Source of the DNA: Chloroflexota bacterium | GTDB lineage: Bacteria > Chloroflexota > Dehalococcoidia > Lucifugimonadales > GCA-2722455 | Direction of reading: 5' to 3' | Length of the DNA stretch: 64,000 nucleotides | Assembly: GCA_002722455.1 (NCBI GenBank) | Contig: PBMB01000022.1 | Span: forward strand, 124,001 to 188,000 | In this document: positions 23,552 to 31,079 of the stretch, one piece after another | Position numbering within the stretch: the stretch's first letter is position 1 | Layout of the letters: each line of letters starts with the position of its first letter | The notes under the pieces: generated by a model | Told to the model about the DNA's origin: nothing | The model's database searches: none | Seen by the model: only the letters and a program-made list of their open reading frames with translations | Program-made: the position numbers and the translations under genes

Positions 23552-24652
23552 TTATTTTTCTCTAAAATACCATAATGATTCAATATCATAATCTTCTTTT
23601 CCAGTCCAACATTTGGGTTGACAACGAACAGCATTCATACCATCTTCAAGTGTGTAATAAAAGATATGTCGAGAAGCCCAACCTGTTGTTAAGTTATCTT
23701 CAGGCAAACCAAAATCGTCTCCATTTTTTTTGTTCGCCAAACCTAAACTTCCAATTTTATAAAGTATTTTATTCGTTTTACCATAATCAACACCATTGAT
23801 AGTTAAGTGAATCTTGTTTTCTAAAACAATATCATCTTTTGCTAAAATAATTGTTTCATATCTAACGTTACTTCCTAAGTCAAATTTTGCAAACATAGGA
23901 ATCTCAATCAAATCATCAGATTGAAATGGTGGTTTCTCATTTCCAGTTAAATGGTCATAGGCTTTATTTATTTTTAAAACTTCTAAATTTTTAATATTTT
24001 TATAATAAGAATATAAATTATTATTCTTTTGAGAAGCCATATTAGAGCCATTGACTTTATTTGGTAAAGTTACTTCATTTGACTCATTTGATAGTAATTT
24101 TAGAGTGTTTATGCCATTAGCATTTGGTCCACCATAATTTTTAAAAACAAGAGTCCAACCACCACCATATTGACTCATCTCACAATAAGCGTCAAATTCT
24201 TCTCCATTTAAAGAAACTCTATAAACTCCTGTTCCAAGTAGTGGGCTGAAGTTTTTTATTTTCTTACAAGAACTTTCTAAATGAGTTCCAAAATCACTAA
24301 CGGGAGCTTTTGATACACCTGCAACAGCCTTAGTTTCTTCTTCAAGAGCAACAACTTCTTTAGTTCCGTTATTGTATGTTCGGATTGTTTTTTTTGTTCT
24401 TTTTTCAACGTTATCACAAGTTTCTGTTTTTTGATATGCTACTCCATGATAAAAATCAGAAGAACTTTTATCAAAAGAGCAATTGGTTTCATGAGAAAAT
24501 ATCCATTCACCGTATTCGGAAGAATCAGAATAACCTCCAACACTATAATTGATATTATTGCTGTCAACAACGACAACAAAATTTTGATCAGCAACAGTAG
24601 GAATTGCAATAGCAAAACTTAGTGTTGAAATAAGATATTTTTTTCTTAACAT
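23552..24652 (-). CDS. Secreted protein with fibrinogen-like domain
   Basis: The gene encodes 366 residues. A signal peptide ends near PTVA (residue 21). Residues 45-105 hold a Trp..NC..GVAYQKTETC motif like small Cys-bonded repeats of gammaproteobacterial surface proteins. From about residue 128 there is a fibrinogen-related start: SSCKKIK, GVYRVSLNGEEFDAYCEM, then GGGWTLVFKNYGG, the hallmark of FReD/collagen-type domains with a first disulfide. The C-terminus has VRCQPKCW and ends SLWYFREK. Such domains bind sugars or proteins outside the cell, so an adhesin or lectin role is inferred. The function in bacteria is poorly known. It is a single gene with no close terminator seen. Confidence 0.75.
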   Translation of the reverse strand: MLRKKYLISTLSFAIAIPTVADQNFVVVVDSNNINYSVGGYSDSSEYGEWIFSHETNCSFDKSSSDFYHGVAYQKTETCDNVEKRTKKTIRTYNNGTKEVVALEEETKAVAGVSKAPVSDFGTHLESSCKKIKNFSPLLGTGVYRVSLNGEEFDAYCEMSQYGGGWTLVFKNYGGPNANGINTLKLLSNESNEVTLPNKVNGSNMASQKNNNLYSYYKNIKNLEVLKINKAYDHLTGNEKPPFQSDDLIEIPMFAKFDLGSNVRYETIILAKDDIVLENKIHLTINGVDYGKTNKILYKIGSLGLANKKNGDDFGLPEDNLTTGWASRHIFYYTLEDGMNAVRCQPKCWTGKEDYDIESLWYFREK

Positions 24653-24711
24653 TCTTTTTTCCTAATAATTTTATCTCTCTTAATGACAGATTAAATCATT
24701 TTTAACGAAAA

Positions 24712-25350
24712 TCAATTATCATTAAGAATATTTAAGATATATTCAGGAAATATTTTTTCATTATATTGATTTAAAATTTTTTCTATTTTTACTCTTGTTT
24801 GAGAATCTTTTTTGAATAAAAAAGAATCTTCTTGATATGAAATAAAATTAATTTTATTTTTAAATACAGAATTTAAAGTATCTTCTATGTTTTTTTTGAT
24901 TTCTTTGTTAAGAATAGGGCTAATGATATAAATATTACAATTTTCATATTCTTCGTAGCTCGATAGAAGTAATGTTTTCAATGTTGAAATAGAAACAAAA
25001 GAAGGTTGAAAAACAATTAAATTTTCGATATTTTCAAAATCGTCACTTTTGTATGTTGTCTCTGTTGTTAAAGAAATATCAAGGATTTCGTCATATGAAG
25101 TCCAAATAGAATAAAAAGAAAGTGTTTTATTGTGATAATCTTTAAAATAAGAAACAAACGGATAAACAAAATTATCAACGTAATTTGGAGTGGTTAAAAT
25201 TGCGGTTTTTTTTTCAAAATCAATGATTACTCTGTCATCTATATCTTCTGCAATATTATGAGAAAGTTTTTTAATGTAATTCTGATAATCTTCTTCTGTA
25301 TAAAGATCATCTTCAATTAAATTAAAAATATGGTTATCAAAATTATTCAT
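24712..25350 (-). CDS. Hypothetical protein
   Basis: The gene encodes 212 residues, acidic, with no membrane segment once the start is corrected. It is rich in Asn, Asp, Tyr and Ile, with repeating hydrophobic strands (RVIIDFEKKTAILTTPNY, CNIYIISPILNKEI) suggesting an alpha/beta fold. The family is not recognised. Start: the long frame begins at 25404 with a false hydrophobic N-terminus, while the ATG at 25350 sits behind AAGGAGTGATT. Single-gene unit with a terminator of the next unit 55 bp upstream. Confidence 0.78.
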   Translation of the reverse strand: MNNFDNHIFNLIEDDLYTEEDYQNYIKKLSHNIAEDIDDRVIIDFEKKTAILTTPNYVDNFVYPFVSYFKDYHNKTLSFYSIWTSYDEILDISLTTETTYKSDDFENIENLIVFQPSFVSISTLKTLLLSSYEEYENCNIYIISPILNKEIKKNIEDTLNSVFKNKINFISYQEDSFLFKKDSQTRVKIEKILNQYNEKIFPEYILNILNDN

Positions 25351-25405
25351 AATCACTCCTTGATTGAGAATATAACAAAACAAAGAAATAAATGCAAGAA
25401 ACAAA

Positions 25406-25433
25406 AAAGACCGATTTCCAATCGGTCTTTATC
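25406..25433 (-). terminator. Terminator of the 25448-26077 gene
   Basis: AAAGACCGAT and ATCGGTCTTT pair around TTCCA, directly after the minus-strand gene. Confidence 0.88.
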
Positions 25434-25447
25434 TTTTAAATTAAAAA

Positions 25448-26077
25448 TTAATGTTGGTAAATATGGCGACCAGTCATTTTGGCATTAAAGAATACTTTCG
25501 GGTTACAATTGACTTTTGAACAGATAAGTTTTTTAATAGAGTCAAGCGTTTCTTCTGTTTCACCAGTAGCAACAAATTCAGTAGCGTCAGCAATATTTTT
25601 AACAACAGTAAATGTGTTATTGCGTAGAGAAACAAAACCGTTCTCTTTATCGTTATCAACACGAGCAACAACACAAATACGATTTAGTTTATCTGCGACT
25701 TTTCGTGCTTCTTTTTGTGCATAAAACACTTCTTTTAGTTCTTTATGCCATAAATTACGAATGTCATTGTATTCAATACCCATTAGAGTATTATAAATCT
25801 TACGAAGTTCTGAACGCTTTTCGACTTTGATAAGTTTAAAATCGTAAAATGAAACTTTCATAATCTTGTAAGCAATGTACATATTAATACGATCAATTGC
25901 TTGATAATGTTTAACACGCATATGGTCTTGTGCTTCTTTACATTTATCTTCACGAATTTTTTTCATGAGTTCTGGATAAAGATCATCACCAATCATGTGA
26001 TGCATTTCTGTAATACGTTCTTCAATTGCATTTTTGATTTCTTTTTTAGAACATTCATTTAGATTTAAAGTTTTCAT
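25448..26077 (-). CDS. Hypothetical helical protein
   Basis: The gene encodes 209 residues, mostly helical by composition. The first 130 residues carry His-Met pairs (EMHHMIGDD, DHMRVKHYQAIDRI) and many basic residues, and the C-terminal 75 residues look beta-rich (ICVVARVDNDKENGFVSLRNNTFTVVKNI). There is no membrane segment or signal, and no family is recognised. The ATG lies behind AAAAGG. It is flanked by its own terminators on both sides, so it is a single-gene cassette. Confidence 0.78.
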   Translation of the reverse strand: MKTLNLNECSKKEIKNAIEERITEMHHMIGDDLYPELMKKIREDKCKEAQDHMRVKHYQAIDRINMYIAYKIMKVSFYDFKLIKVEKRSELRKIYNTLMGIEYNDIRNLWHKELKEVFYAQKEARKVADKLNRICVVARVDNDKENGFVSLRNNTFTVVKNIADATEFVATGETEETLDSIKKLICSKVNCNPKVFFNAKMTGRHIYQH

Positions 26078-26141
26078 AATTAACCTTTTAACATGTCATT
26101 TCAATAAACACAATATACCAAAACAAGCATATAAAAACAAG

Positions 26142-26168
26142 TAAAAAAGTCGCAGAGGCGACTTTTTA
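26142..26168 (-). terminator. Terminator of the 27601-26192 operon
   Basis: AAAAAGTCGC and GCGACTTTTT form a perfect 10-bp stem around AGAG. Confidence 0.9.
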
Positions 26169-26191
26169 TTATTTATTTTTGAATATTACTG

Positions 26192-26836
26192 TTAAGCAGC
26201 ATTCCATTTATCAAACAACTCATTAAGGTGAGTAGGAGAAATCATTTTCATATCTCGTCTGATTTTTTTATCAAGAACAGGAAGGAAAGATTTCATAACA
26301 AGCTTTTCAGCATTTGCAACTGTCATTGCGTAGTTACGACGATAACCAGACATATCGCTTGCTGTTTGGTAATTCATCATGTTCTCTTTAAGAAGTTGGT
26401 TACAAATTTTTTTCAAAACTTGAACTCTTCGAACACCAACACAGGAATCGTCTTTGTTAAATGTATCAATAAAACGATGGATATGAGAGTTTGAATGAAG
26501 GTAAATTGAAAATGCCTTAATATGACCTTTTGGATTTTTTTCTATAAAATCAAGTAGCAGAGATTCCATTTCTGCTGTAAAACCACGATCAATAGCCACA
26601 ATAAGATGTTCTGTATCTAGTTTAAGGTTGTGAAGAAGTTGATTAAATTCAGCGTATTGTTCTGGCTTAAGGTCATTCATGATTGTTGTAAAATTATTTT
26701 CATAAGACAAAGGGATATAAGGTAATTCTCTGTCTTTTAGGATTTTCTGAATGACAATTTGCTGATATACATAGTCTTCTGCAAAGTGTTCACTGTTTGC
26801 AGGGTGAAAGTTTGAAATGATTGCAGCTTTATTCAT
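26192..26836 (-). CDS. Hypothetical protein, last gene of a three-gene operon
   Basis: The gene encodes 214 residues, soluble. The N-terminus (KAAIISNFHPANSEHFAEDYVYQQI) and a LIVAIDRGFTAEMESLLLDFI segment suggest an alpha/beta domain with a conserved Asp-Arg-Gly loop, followed by SIYLHSNSHIHRFIDTF with clustered His. The C-terminus is helical and basic. I do not recognise the family. GAGGA precedes the ATG, and the stop of the preceding gene is 12 bp upstream, so it is part of the 27601-26192 unit. Confidence 0.78.
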   Translation of the reverse strand: MNKAAIISNFHPANSEHFAEDYVYQQIVIQKILKDRELPYIPLSYENNFTTIMNDLKPEQYAEFNQLLHNLKLDTEHLIVAIDRGFTAEMESLLLDFIEKNPKGHIKAFSIYLHSNSHIHRFIDTFNKDDSCVGVRRVQVLKKICNQLLKENMMNYQTASDMSGYRRNYAMTVANAEKLVMKSFLPVLDKKIRRDMKMISPTHLNELFDKWNAA

Positions 26837-26847
26837 TAATTTGTCCT

Positions 26848-27168
26848 CTATTTTTGTGATATTTTAGTATCAATTTCATTTAGATAATCAATTTTATTTT
26901 TTAAAAAATTTGTTATATGGTATTGAAGGAAAGTAGGTTCTTCAATATCAACAGGTTCTGCTTCAATGTCAATAGCGAAGATAGTTACAATTTTATCGTC
27001 ATTTTTTTCAGTAGATTGAATCTCTGGTTCATAGCAAACCAAATCTTTTTGAATCTCTTGGCATTGCTCCATAAAACTACCGTGAAGTATATTTAGAATT
27101 TCATTGTTTTTAATTATTGAATCATTTTCTTCTTGATAATCAAAACAAACTTTTATTTTAAAGTACAT
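26848..27168 (-). CDS. Hypothetical protein
   Basis: The gene encodes 106 residues, acidic (pairs of Glu and Asp throughout) and beta-rich at the start (YFKIKVCFDYQEEND), with EAEPVDIEEP in the middle. No membrane segment. AGAGGA precedes the ATG at short spacing. It is the middle gene of a tightly packed operon (7 and 11 bp gaps). The pairing with 27176-27601, which also starts with a short strand and has a Lys-rich middle, suggests the two may be partners, but neither is recognised. Confidence 0.75.
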   Translation of the reverse strand: MYFKIKVCFDYQEENDSIIKNNEILNILHGSFMEQCQEIQKDLVCYEPEIQSTEKNDDKIVTIFAIDIEAEPVDIEEPTFLQYHITNFLKNKIDYLNEIDTKISQK

Positions 27169-27175
27169 AAATCCT

Positions 27176-27601
27176 CTATTCTTTAATTTCGAATGACTTG
27201 ATTAATTTATTATGCTCAGTCATTTTAATGTATTTATTCATGATCTTTTCAAGATTAATATTTTTTTCAGTGATGTCAAAAAAACAATGCAATTTAAAAA
27301 TCTTCTCTTTGATTTTATTGTTATTTTTATCATTATTTTCTCTTTTATAAAACCATTTTTTTTCTATTTGTTCTTCTTCAGAATGAACTAGTTTAAATTC
27401 GGTATTGTGAAAAAACCAATATAAGGGCTTGTTAAGGTTTTTATCTTCAATTGATTTTTTTTTATTTGATGTATAAAAAACAGGTTTTGGTTTTATGTAA
27501 CCAATTTGATCTGAGACATAAGCCATAACGTCAAGAGCTAAAACTTGTAACTCAATAATATTTGCAAATTCATTAGTAGTAATAACAATACTTTGTTTCA
27601 T
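27176..27601 (-). CDS. Hypothetical protein behind a possible attenuator
   Basis: The gene encodes 141 residues, soluble and very Lys-rich, with a WFFHNTEFKLV segment in the middle and helices at the end. The family is not recognised. Start: the long frame begins at 27661 with an artificial hydrophobic N-terminus, while the ATG at 27601 follows AAAAGGCGATTAATA. The only clear promoter upstream (27752-27780) is separated from the gene by a hairpin with a U-tract (27661-27691). Transcription of the operon therefore either reads through that terminator under some condition or uses a weaker promoter between. Confidence 0.72.
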   Translation of the reverse strand: MKQSIVITTNEFANIIELQVLALDVMAYVSDQIGYIKPKPVFYTSNKKKSIEDKNLNKPLYWFFHNTEFKLVHSEEEQIEKKWFYKRENNDKNNNKIKEKIFKLHCFFDITEKNINLEKIMNKYIKMTEHNKLIKSFEIKE

Positions 27602-27660
27602 TATTAATCGCCTTTTAAAAAACAAAGCTATTATATCAATATAAATATAAAAAGTAAACA

Positions 27661-27691
27661 AAAAAAAACCCTAACTCATAGAGAAAGGGTT
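27661..27691 (-). terminator. Terminator in the leader of the 27176-27601 operon
   Basis: On the minus strand AACCCT, a 13-base loop, AGGGTT (27691-27667), then eight U. It lies about 55 bases after the expected start of a strong promoter and 60 bases before the start codon. Confidence 0.55.
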
Positions 27692-27745
27692 AAAACAATA
27701 AATATAACTAATATATGTTAAACATATAAATAGAAATAAAATGAC
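27667..27745 (-). ncRNA. Candidate attenuator leader or ~80-nt small RNA
   Basis: The stretch runs from the expected start site of the 27752-27780 promoter to the terminator at 27661-27691. Within it TATATGTT and AACATATA form an 8-bp inverted repeat around a single T. No reading frame with an SD is present, so it is either a free small RNA or a leader that controls the operon behind it by attenuation. Confidence 0.35.
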
Positions 27746-27751
27746 GTAATC

Positions 27752-27780
27752 ATTATAACCTTGAAGTATAGATTAATCAA
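27752..27780 (-). promoter_or_regulatory. Near-consensus promoter
   Basis: On the minus strand TTGATT (27780-27775), a 17-bp spacer and a perfect TATAAT (27757-27752). It is the strongest promoter match in the 436-bp gene-free stretch 27602-28037. Confidence 0.65.
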
Positions 27781-27848
27781 TACTTTATACAAGTGAAAAG
27801 AAACTTTGAAATAAAATAATGTATTCGTTACGATTAAAAGTTTTTGAT

Positions 27849-27904
27849 GTTACTTACGTAACTAAGTAACTTATAAAAATCTATCAAGTTACTTATCAAG
27901 TTAC
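27849..27904. repeat. Cluster of GTTAC-based direct and inverted repeats
   Basis: GTTACTTA (27849-27856) and TAAGTAAC (27863-27870) are a perfect 8-bp inverted repeat around CGTAAC. TATCAAGTTAC then occurs twice as a direct repeat (27882-27892 and 27894-27904). Five GTTAC/GTAAC cores fall within 56 bp. It looks like binding sites for a regulator or a small iteron set, about 70 bp upstream of the 27752-27780 promoter. The rest of 27602-28037 shows no gene. Confidence 0.5.
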
Positions 27905-27976
27905 CACAAACAGAATATTATAAATGTAATATTTGTTAAAACAAAATAAAAACCAATGAATATTAAAAACAACAAT

Positions 27977-28008
27977 AAAAAAAGTCGATTAAACAATCGA
28001 CTCTTTTA
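27977..28008 (-). terminator. Terminator of the 28038-28478 gene
   Basis: AAAGTCGATT and AATCGACTCTTT form the stem around AAAC, with an A-run on the left for the minus strand. Confidence 0.85.
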
Positions 28009-28037
28009 TAAAATACTATTTCATTTTTTTTAAGATT

Positions 28038-28478
28038 TTAATTATCTAAATCATAAACAAGGATGTTTTTTGATATAAAATCCATTATTTGTTCTTTTTC
28101 TTCAGGAAGGAAATCTTCAAAGAGTCCGTCTTTAATATAAGAGTGCAAAAAACAATGGGAATCTTCTACTTCGTCAACGTTTTCTTCGTTAATAAAGTAT
28201 TCTTCTTTAATAATTGCTTTATTTATTACTCCACGAGCATCAATAAAATAATCATTATCAATACAGACATAAGAATGAGCTAAATGACCAGATTCATATT
28301 CTTCATTTCTTTCTTCCCATTGCCAAGCAGAAACAATTTCAGCTCGACTTCCAAATATTTCTTTTAAACATAAAGCAAATAAATGACAATATCCATAAAG
28401 ATAATCGTCACAAGTTTTTATTTGTCCATTTTTTTGATAAATAATATCATAATTGTCTATAAAAATATCGTCAAGCAT
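28038..28478 (-). CDS. Putative papain/transglutaminase-fold protein, second copy
   Basis: The gene encodes 146 residues. Cys31 in GYCHLFALCLKEIFG, His68 in LAHSYVCI and Asp80 in YFIDARG are arranged like a Cys-His-Asp triad, and the gene at 13789-14196 has the same order. It is very acidic towards the C-terminus. A small thiol peptidase, transglutaminase or deamidase is inferred from motifs alone. Start: the frame opens at 28511, but the ATG at 28478 lies 6 bases after AGAGG. Single gene with its own terminator; no obvious partner, unlike the 13.8-kb copy. Confidence 0.7.
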   Translation of the reverse strand: MLDDIFIDNYDIIYQKNGQIKTCDDYLYGYCHLFALCLKEIFGSRAEIVSAWQWEERNEEYESGHLAHSYVCIDNDYFIDARGVINKAIIKEEYFINEENVDEVEDSHCFLHSYIKDGLFEDFLPEEKEQIMDFISKNILVYDLDN

Positions 28479-28535
28479 AAAAAACCTCTGTTCAGAGATT
28501 GATGATATCATATTTAAATTTATAAAAAAAGATTT

Positions 28536-29090
28536 TTAAAATAAAACTTTAGCTTTTTTTCTAATTAGGAAAGAATGATAGCCTTCCATTGGAATGCATT
28601 TTTTAACTTGTTGAACAAAATCAGAAGGGAGTTTGCTGTGAAGTGTGCCAAAAGTAAGATCTGTCATATAAGAATCCCAAAACACAGATTCAAAACATTC
28701 TTTGTTGTAAAACTTGGGGTTAAATGAGTTGTGTTTAAGAATGCTGTTAAGAACAGCGTCAGAATGATAGAATTCAAAAACGTGAAAATTATCTTCAAAT
28801 AATTCAGCAGAAGATATATTATAATTTTTTATGTTACTTGGGTTTTGTTGGAAAAATAAAGTAATTTGATGAAATGCAGCAGCAAAAACAATTTTTTGTT
28901 TAGTTTCTTCATCAGGGTCAAGCTTGTAGAAACAGTAGTTAATCATTCTGAGAGAGTGATTTTTATAAGTTTGATAGTTTTTTCCTAATTCTGCCTTCCA
29001 ATTATTTAAAATAATGTTAAGTAAGGGGTGGTTTCTTATGATTTTATATCTTTTGTCTTTACTACCCTCTTTAAAAATTGTGCATTCCAT
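28536..29090 (-). CDS. Hypothetical helical protein
   Basis: The gene encodes 184 residues, all-helical by composition, with several His (RNHPLLNIILNN, KNHSLRMINYCFY, AAFHQITLFF, EFYHSDAVL). His and Asp spaced along helices recall HD-domain proteins (which have H..HD..D), and the segment KNHSLRM..F..FHQ is suggestive, but the paired His-Asp is not clear. Start: the frame opens at 29135, but the ATG at 29090 follows GGAGATCATC. Single-gene unit. Function not assigned. Confidence 0.72.
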   Translation of the reverse strand: MECTIFKEGSKDKRYKIIRNHPLLNIILNNWKAELGKNYQTYKNHSLRMINYCFYKLDPDEETKQKIVFAAAFHQITLFFQQNPSNIKNYNISSAELFEDNFHVFEFYHSDAVLNSILKHNSFNPKFYNKECFESVFWDSYMTDLTFGTLHSKLPSDFVQQVKKCIPMEGYHSFLIRKKAKVLF

Positions 29091-29180
29091 GATGATCTCC
29101 AAGTTACTGCTTAAATTATATACAAAACAACACAAAAGGTCAAACGACTTTCTAATTGTTCTTGTAAACAGAGAGTTTTA

Positions 29181-30464
29181 TTAGTTTAGTTTCCTTTCAT
29201 TAATTTTAAAATCAATTAATTCAAAAATAATATTATCAATATTAAATACTTCTATTAAATCGTCTTTATTTTCCATTATTAGATTTAGTTGTTTTTTGTC
29301 AATCTTGTTGATAAATCTAATAAAATCTTTATTATTCAAACTTTTAAAACCTTTGTTTTTATATTTAAAAATTAAAAAAACAGTTGCTGTCATAATCTCG
29401 AAAGACGTTTCTATGCCATTTAATTTAAAAACCTTTAAATACTCATTACAGTTATGATAACCACCTAAAAGCATTTCAACCATAAATAAATCTTTAACAA
29501 GTTCAGGGTATTCTCCATCTTCTATTTTATTGTAAAGGAATCTATACTCTTCAAGAGAGTAATAGTTTACGTGTTGGTTGAATTTTTCAACACAACAATC
29601 AAACATTGAAATCAAAACTTCGTTATTAATGTTTGTTTCAGTAATGAAATCATTAAAATGCTCTAAATCTAAAATATCTAATGTCGGTAATACTAACCAT
29701 TTTTTTTGGAATTCATATCTTTTTAAAAGCATTTCAAGTTTATAACTTGGAATTTCCAAAACATTTAAGGCAAAACCTTTAACAAAAGAATGCATAAGTG
29801 GTGAAAATTCGACATTTAAATCATTAACAGCATTAAAATCACTCTTATCAATAATATTACCATAAATCATAGATTCTTGAACATAATGAGAATATGCAGT
29901 TCTAACGTGCCAAAAGATACCTAATGTTTTATTAAAGTAATAAATATCTTTGTCATAATAATCTATGGTTTTAACTTTAACCGAAAAATCATTTACTACA
30001 GCGTCAAATGGATAGCCATCAATTTCTGGATTGAAAGGACGAACTTCTGTTCCAGAAGATAATGAATCTGTGCTGTGCAAGAATTCCTCGAAGTTAAACA
30101 ATGTATCTTTGTCGCTTATGAATCGTTTTTGATAAACTTTTTCAAACCCAAATGATTGAATGATTTTTTCAAGGTCAAGATATGAATTTTTTCCATAAGG
30201 GCAGACTTGTGAAAAATCATTATTGATATTTGCGATTTCACTAATGATAACAGGCAATGTTTGATTTCGAATTTTTTCTAAATCTTTATAATCAATATCA
30301 TCAATATTTGCCAAATTGAAATATTCAATAAAGCTTTCAACAGGAGAATTTACGACAAATGAAATGAAGTCATTAGGAACAGAGTTATTCTCAACAGGGA
30401 TAAAGCCATCTAAGATTCTTTCTCTAAACTCGTCATAAGTAAGTGTTACTGTTTCGTCTTGCAT
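29181..30464 (-). CDS. Hypothetical protein
   Basis: The gene encodes 427 residues, acidic, without membrane segments and rich in Asn, Phe, Tyr and Asp. The middle has a repeated pattern of short acidic helices (LDILDLEHFNDFITETN, ISMFDCCVEKFNQHV). No motif points to an enzyme. The ATG has AAGGAG at ideal spacing. The gene is transcribed towards 28536-29090 with 90 bp between them and no terminator, so the two could be one unit. It diverges from the GNAT-like gene at 30597. Confidence 0.8.
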   Translation of the reverse strand: MQDETVTLTYDEFRERILDGFIPVENNSVPNDFISFVVNSPVESFIEYFNLANIDDIDYKDLEKIRNQTLPVIISEIANINNDFSQVCPYGKNSYLDLEKIIQSFGFEKVYQKRFISDKDTLFNFEEFLHSTDSLSSGTEVRPFNPEIDGYPFDAVVNDFSVKVKTIDYYDKDIYYFNKTLGIFWHVRTAYSHYVQESMIYGNIIDKSDFNAVNDLNVEFSPLMHSFVKGFALNVLEIPSYKLEMLLKRYEFQKKWLVLPTLDILDLEHFNDFITETNINNEVLISMFDCCVEKFNQHVNYYSLEEYRFLYNKIEDGEYPELVKDLFMVEMLLGGYHNCNEYLKVFKLNGIETSFEIMTATVFLIFKYKNKGFKSLNNKDFIRFINKIDKKQLNLIMENKDDLIEVFNIDNIIFELIDFKINERKLN

Positions 30465-30596
30465 GTTTACTCCTTCCTATCCTTGGCTTCATTATAACGG
30501 AAGTGAAAAAAAAGACAACAAAAATAAAATTTTTCTTTAAAAAAAAGAGAAAAAGAGTTAAAATATATTGTCTAAAAAATAATTGAGGAATGAATA

Positions 30597-30986
30597 TTGA
30601 ACTATCACAAAAAAATAGGCAAAGAAAGTTATCTATTTGCTGAAACAAATCTGGATATAGAAACAGTAAGGCTTTATTTAGAAGATGAACAAAAACAAGA
30701 TTTTTTTAAAACGGAAATATTCAAAAAACTTGAAAAAGAATCTTCACCAATAAGTGTGTTATGTGACTTATATGTAGGAGTGTCAGAAAGACAAAATGGT
30801 TTTGCAAAATCATTAATGTTTAATTATTTTAAAGATGTGAAGTCAAAATATCATCTATTGGTAACAAATAAAACGAATGATAGTAAACGCTTTCAAATAG
30901 AAGAATTTTATAAAGAATATGGATTCGAGGTTGTCCTAGAAGATAGAGAATTTTCAGTCATGTTAAAAGGATTGAAAAAAATATGA
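30597..30986 (+). CDS. GNAT-type N-acetyltransferase
   Basis: The gene encodes 129 residues. VLCDLYVGVSERQNGFAKSLMFNYF (about 54-78) matches GNAT motif A, the acetyl-CoA pyrophosphate loop (V-x-x-x-x-R-x-x-G-x-A-x-x-L), followed by a strand LLVTNKT and motif B-like FYKEYGFEVV near residue 108. It transfers an acetyl group from acetyl-CoA to an unknown amine. Start: TTG at 30597, 7 bases behind GAGGA; an ATG at 30590 is in a different frame that stops soon, so TTG is the only sensible start. Confidence 0.78.
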   Translation: MNYHKKIGKESYLFAETNLDIETVRLYLEDEQKQDFFKTEIFKKLEKESSPISVLCDLYVGVSERQNGFAKSLMFNYFKDVKSKYHLLVTNKTNDSKRFQIEEFYKEYGFEVVLEDREFSVMLKGLKKI

Positions 30987-31005
30987 TTTTTTTTATAAAT
31001 AGATA

Positions 31006-31034
31006 TTGTTTTTACGGAACAATTATTCTATAAT
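31006..31034 (+). promoter_or_regulatory. Promoter of the 31080-32786 lipoprotein gene
   Basis: TTGTTT (31006-31011), 17 bp, perfect TATAAT (31029-31034). Confidence 0.65.
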
Positions 31035-31079
31035 ACATTCGGATTATAAATAAACTTAAACAAAAAAAAGGCGAATAGC

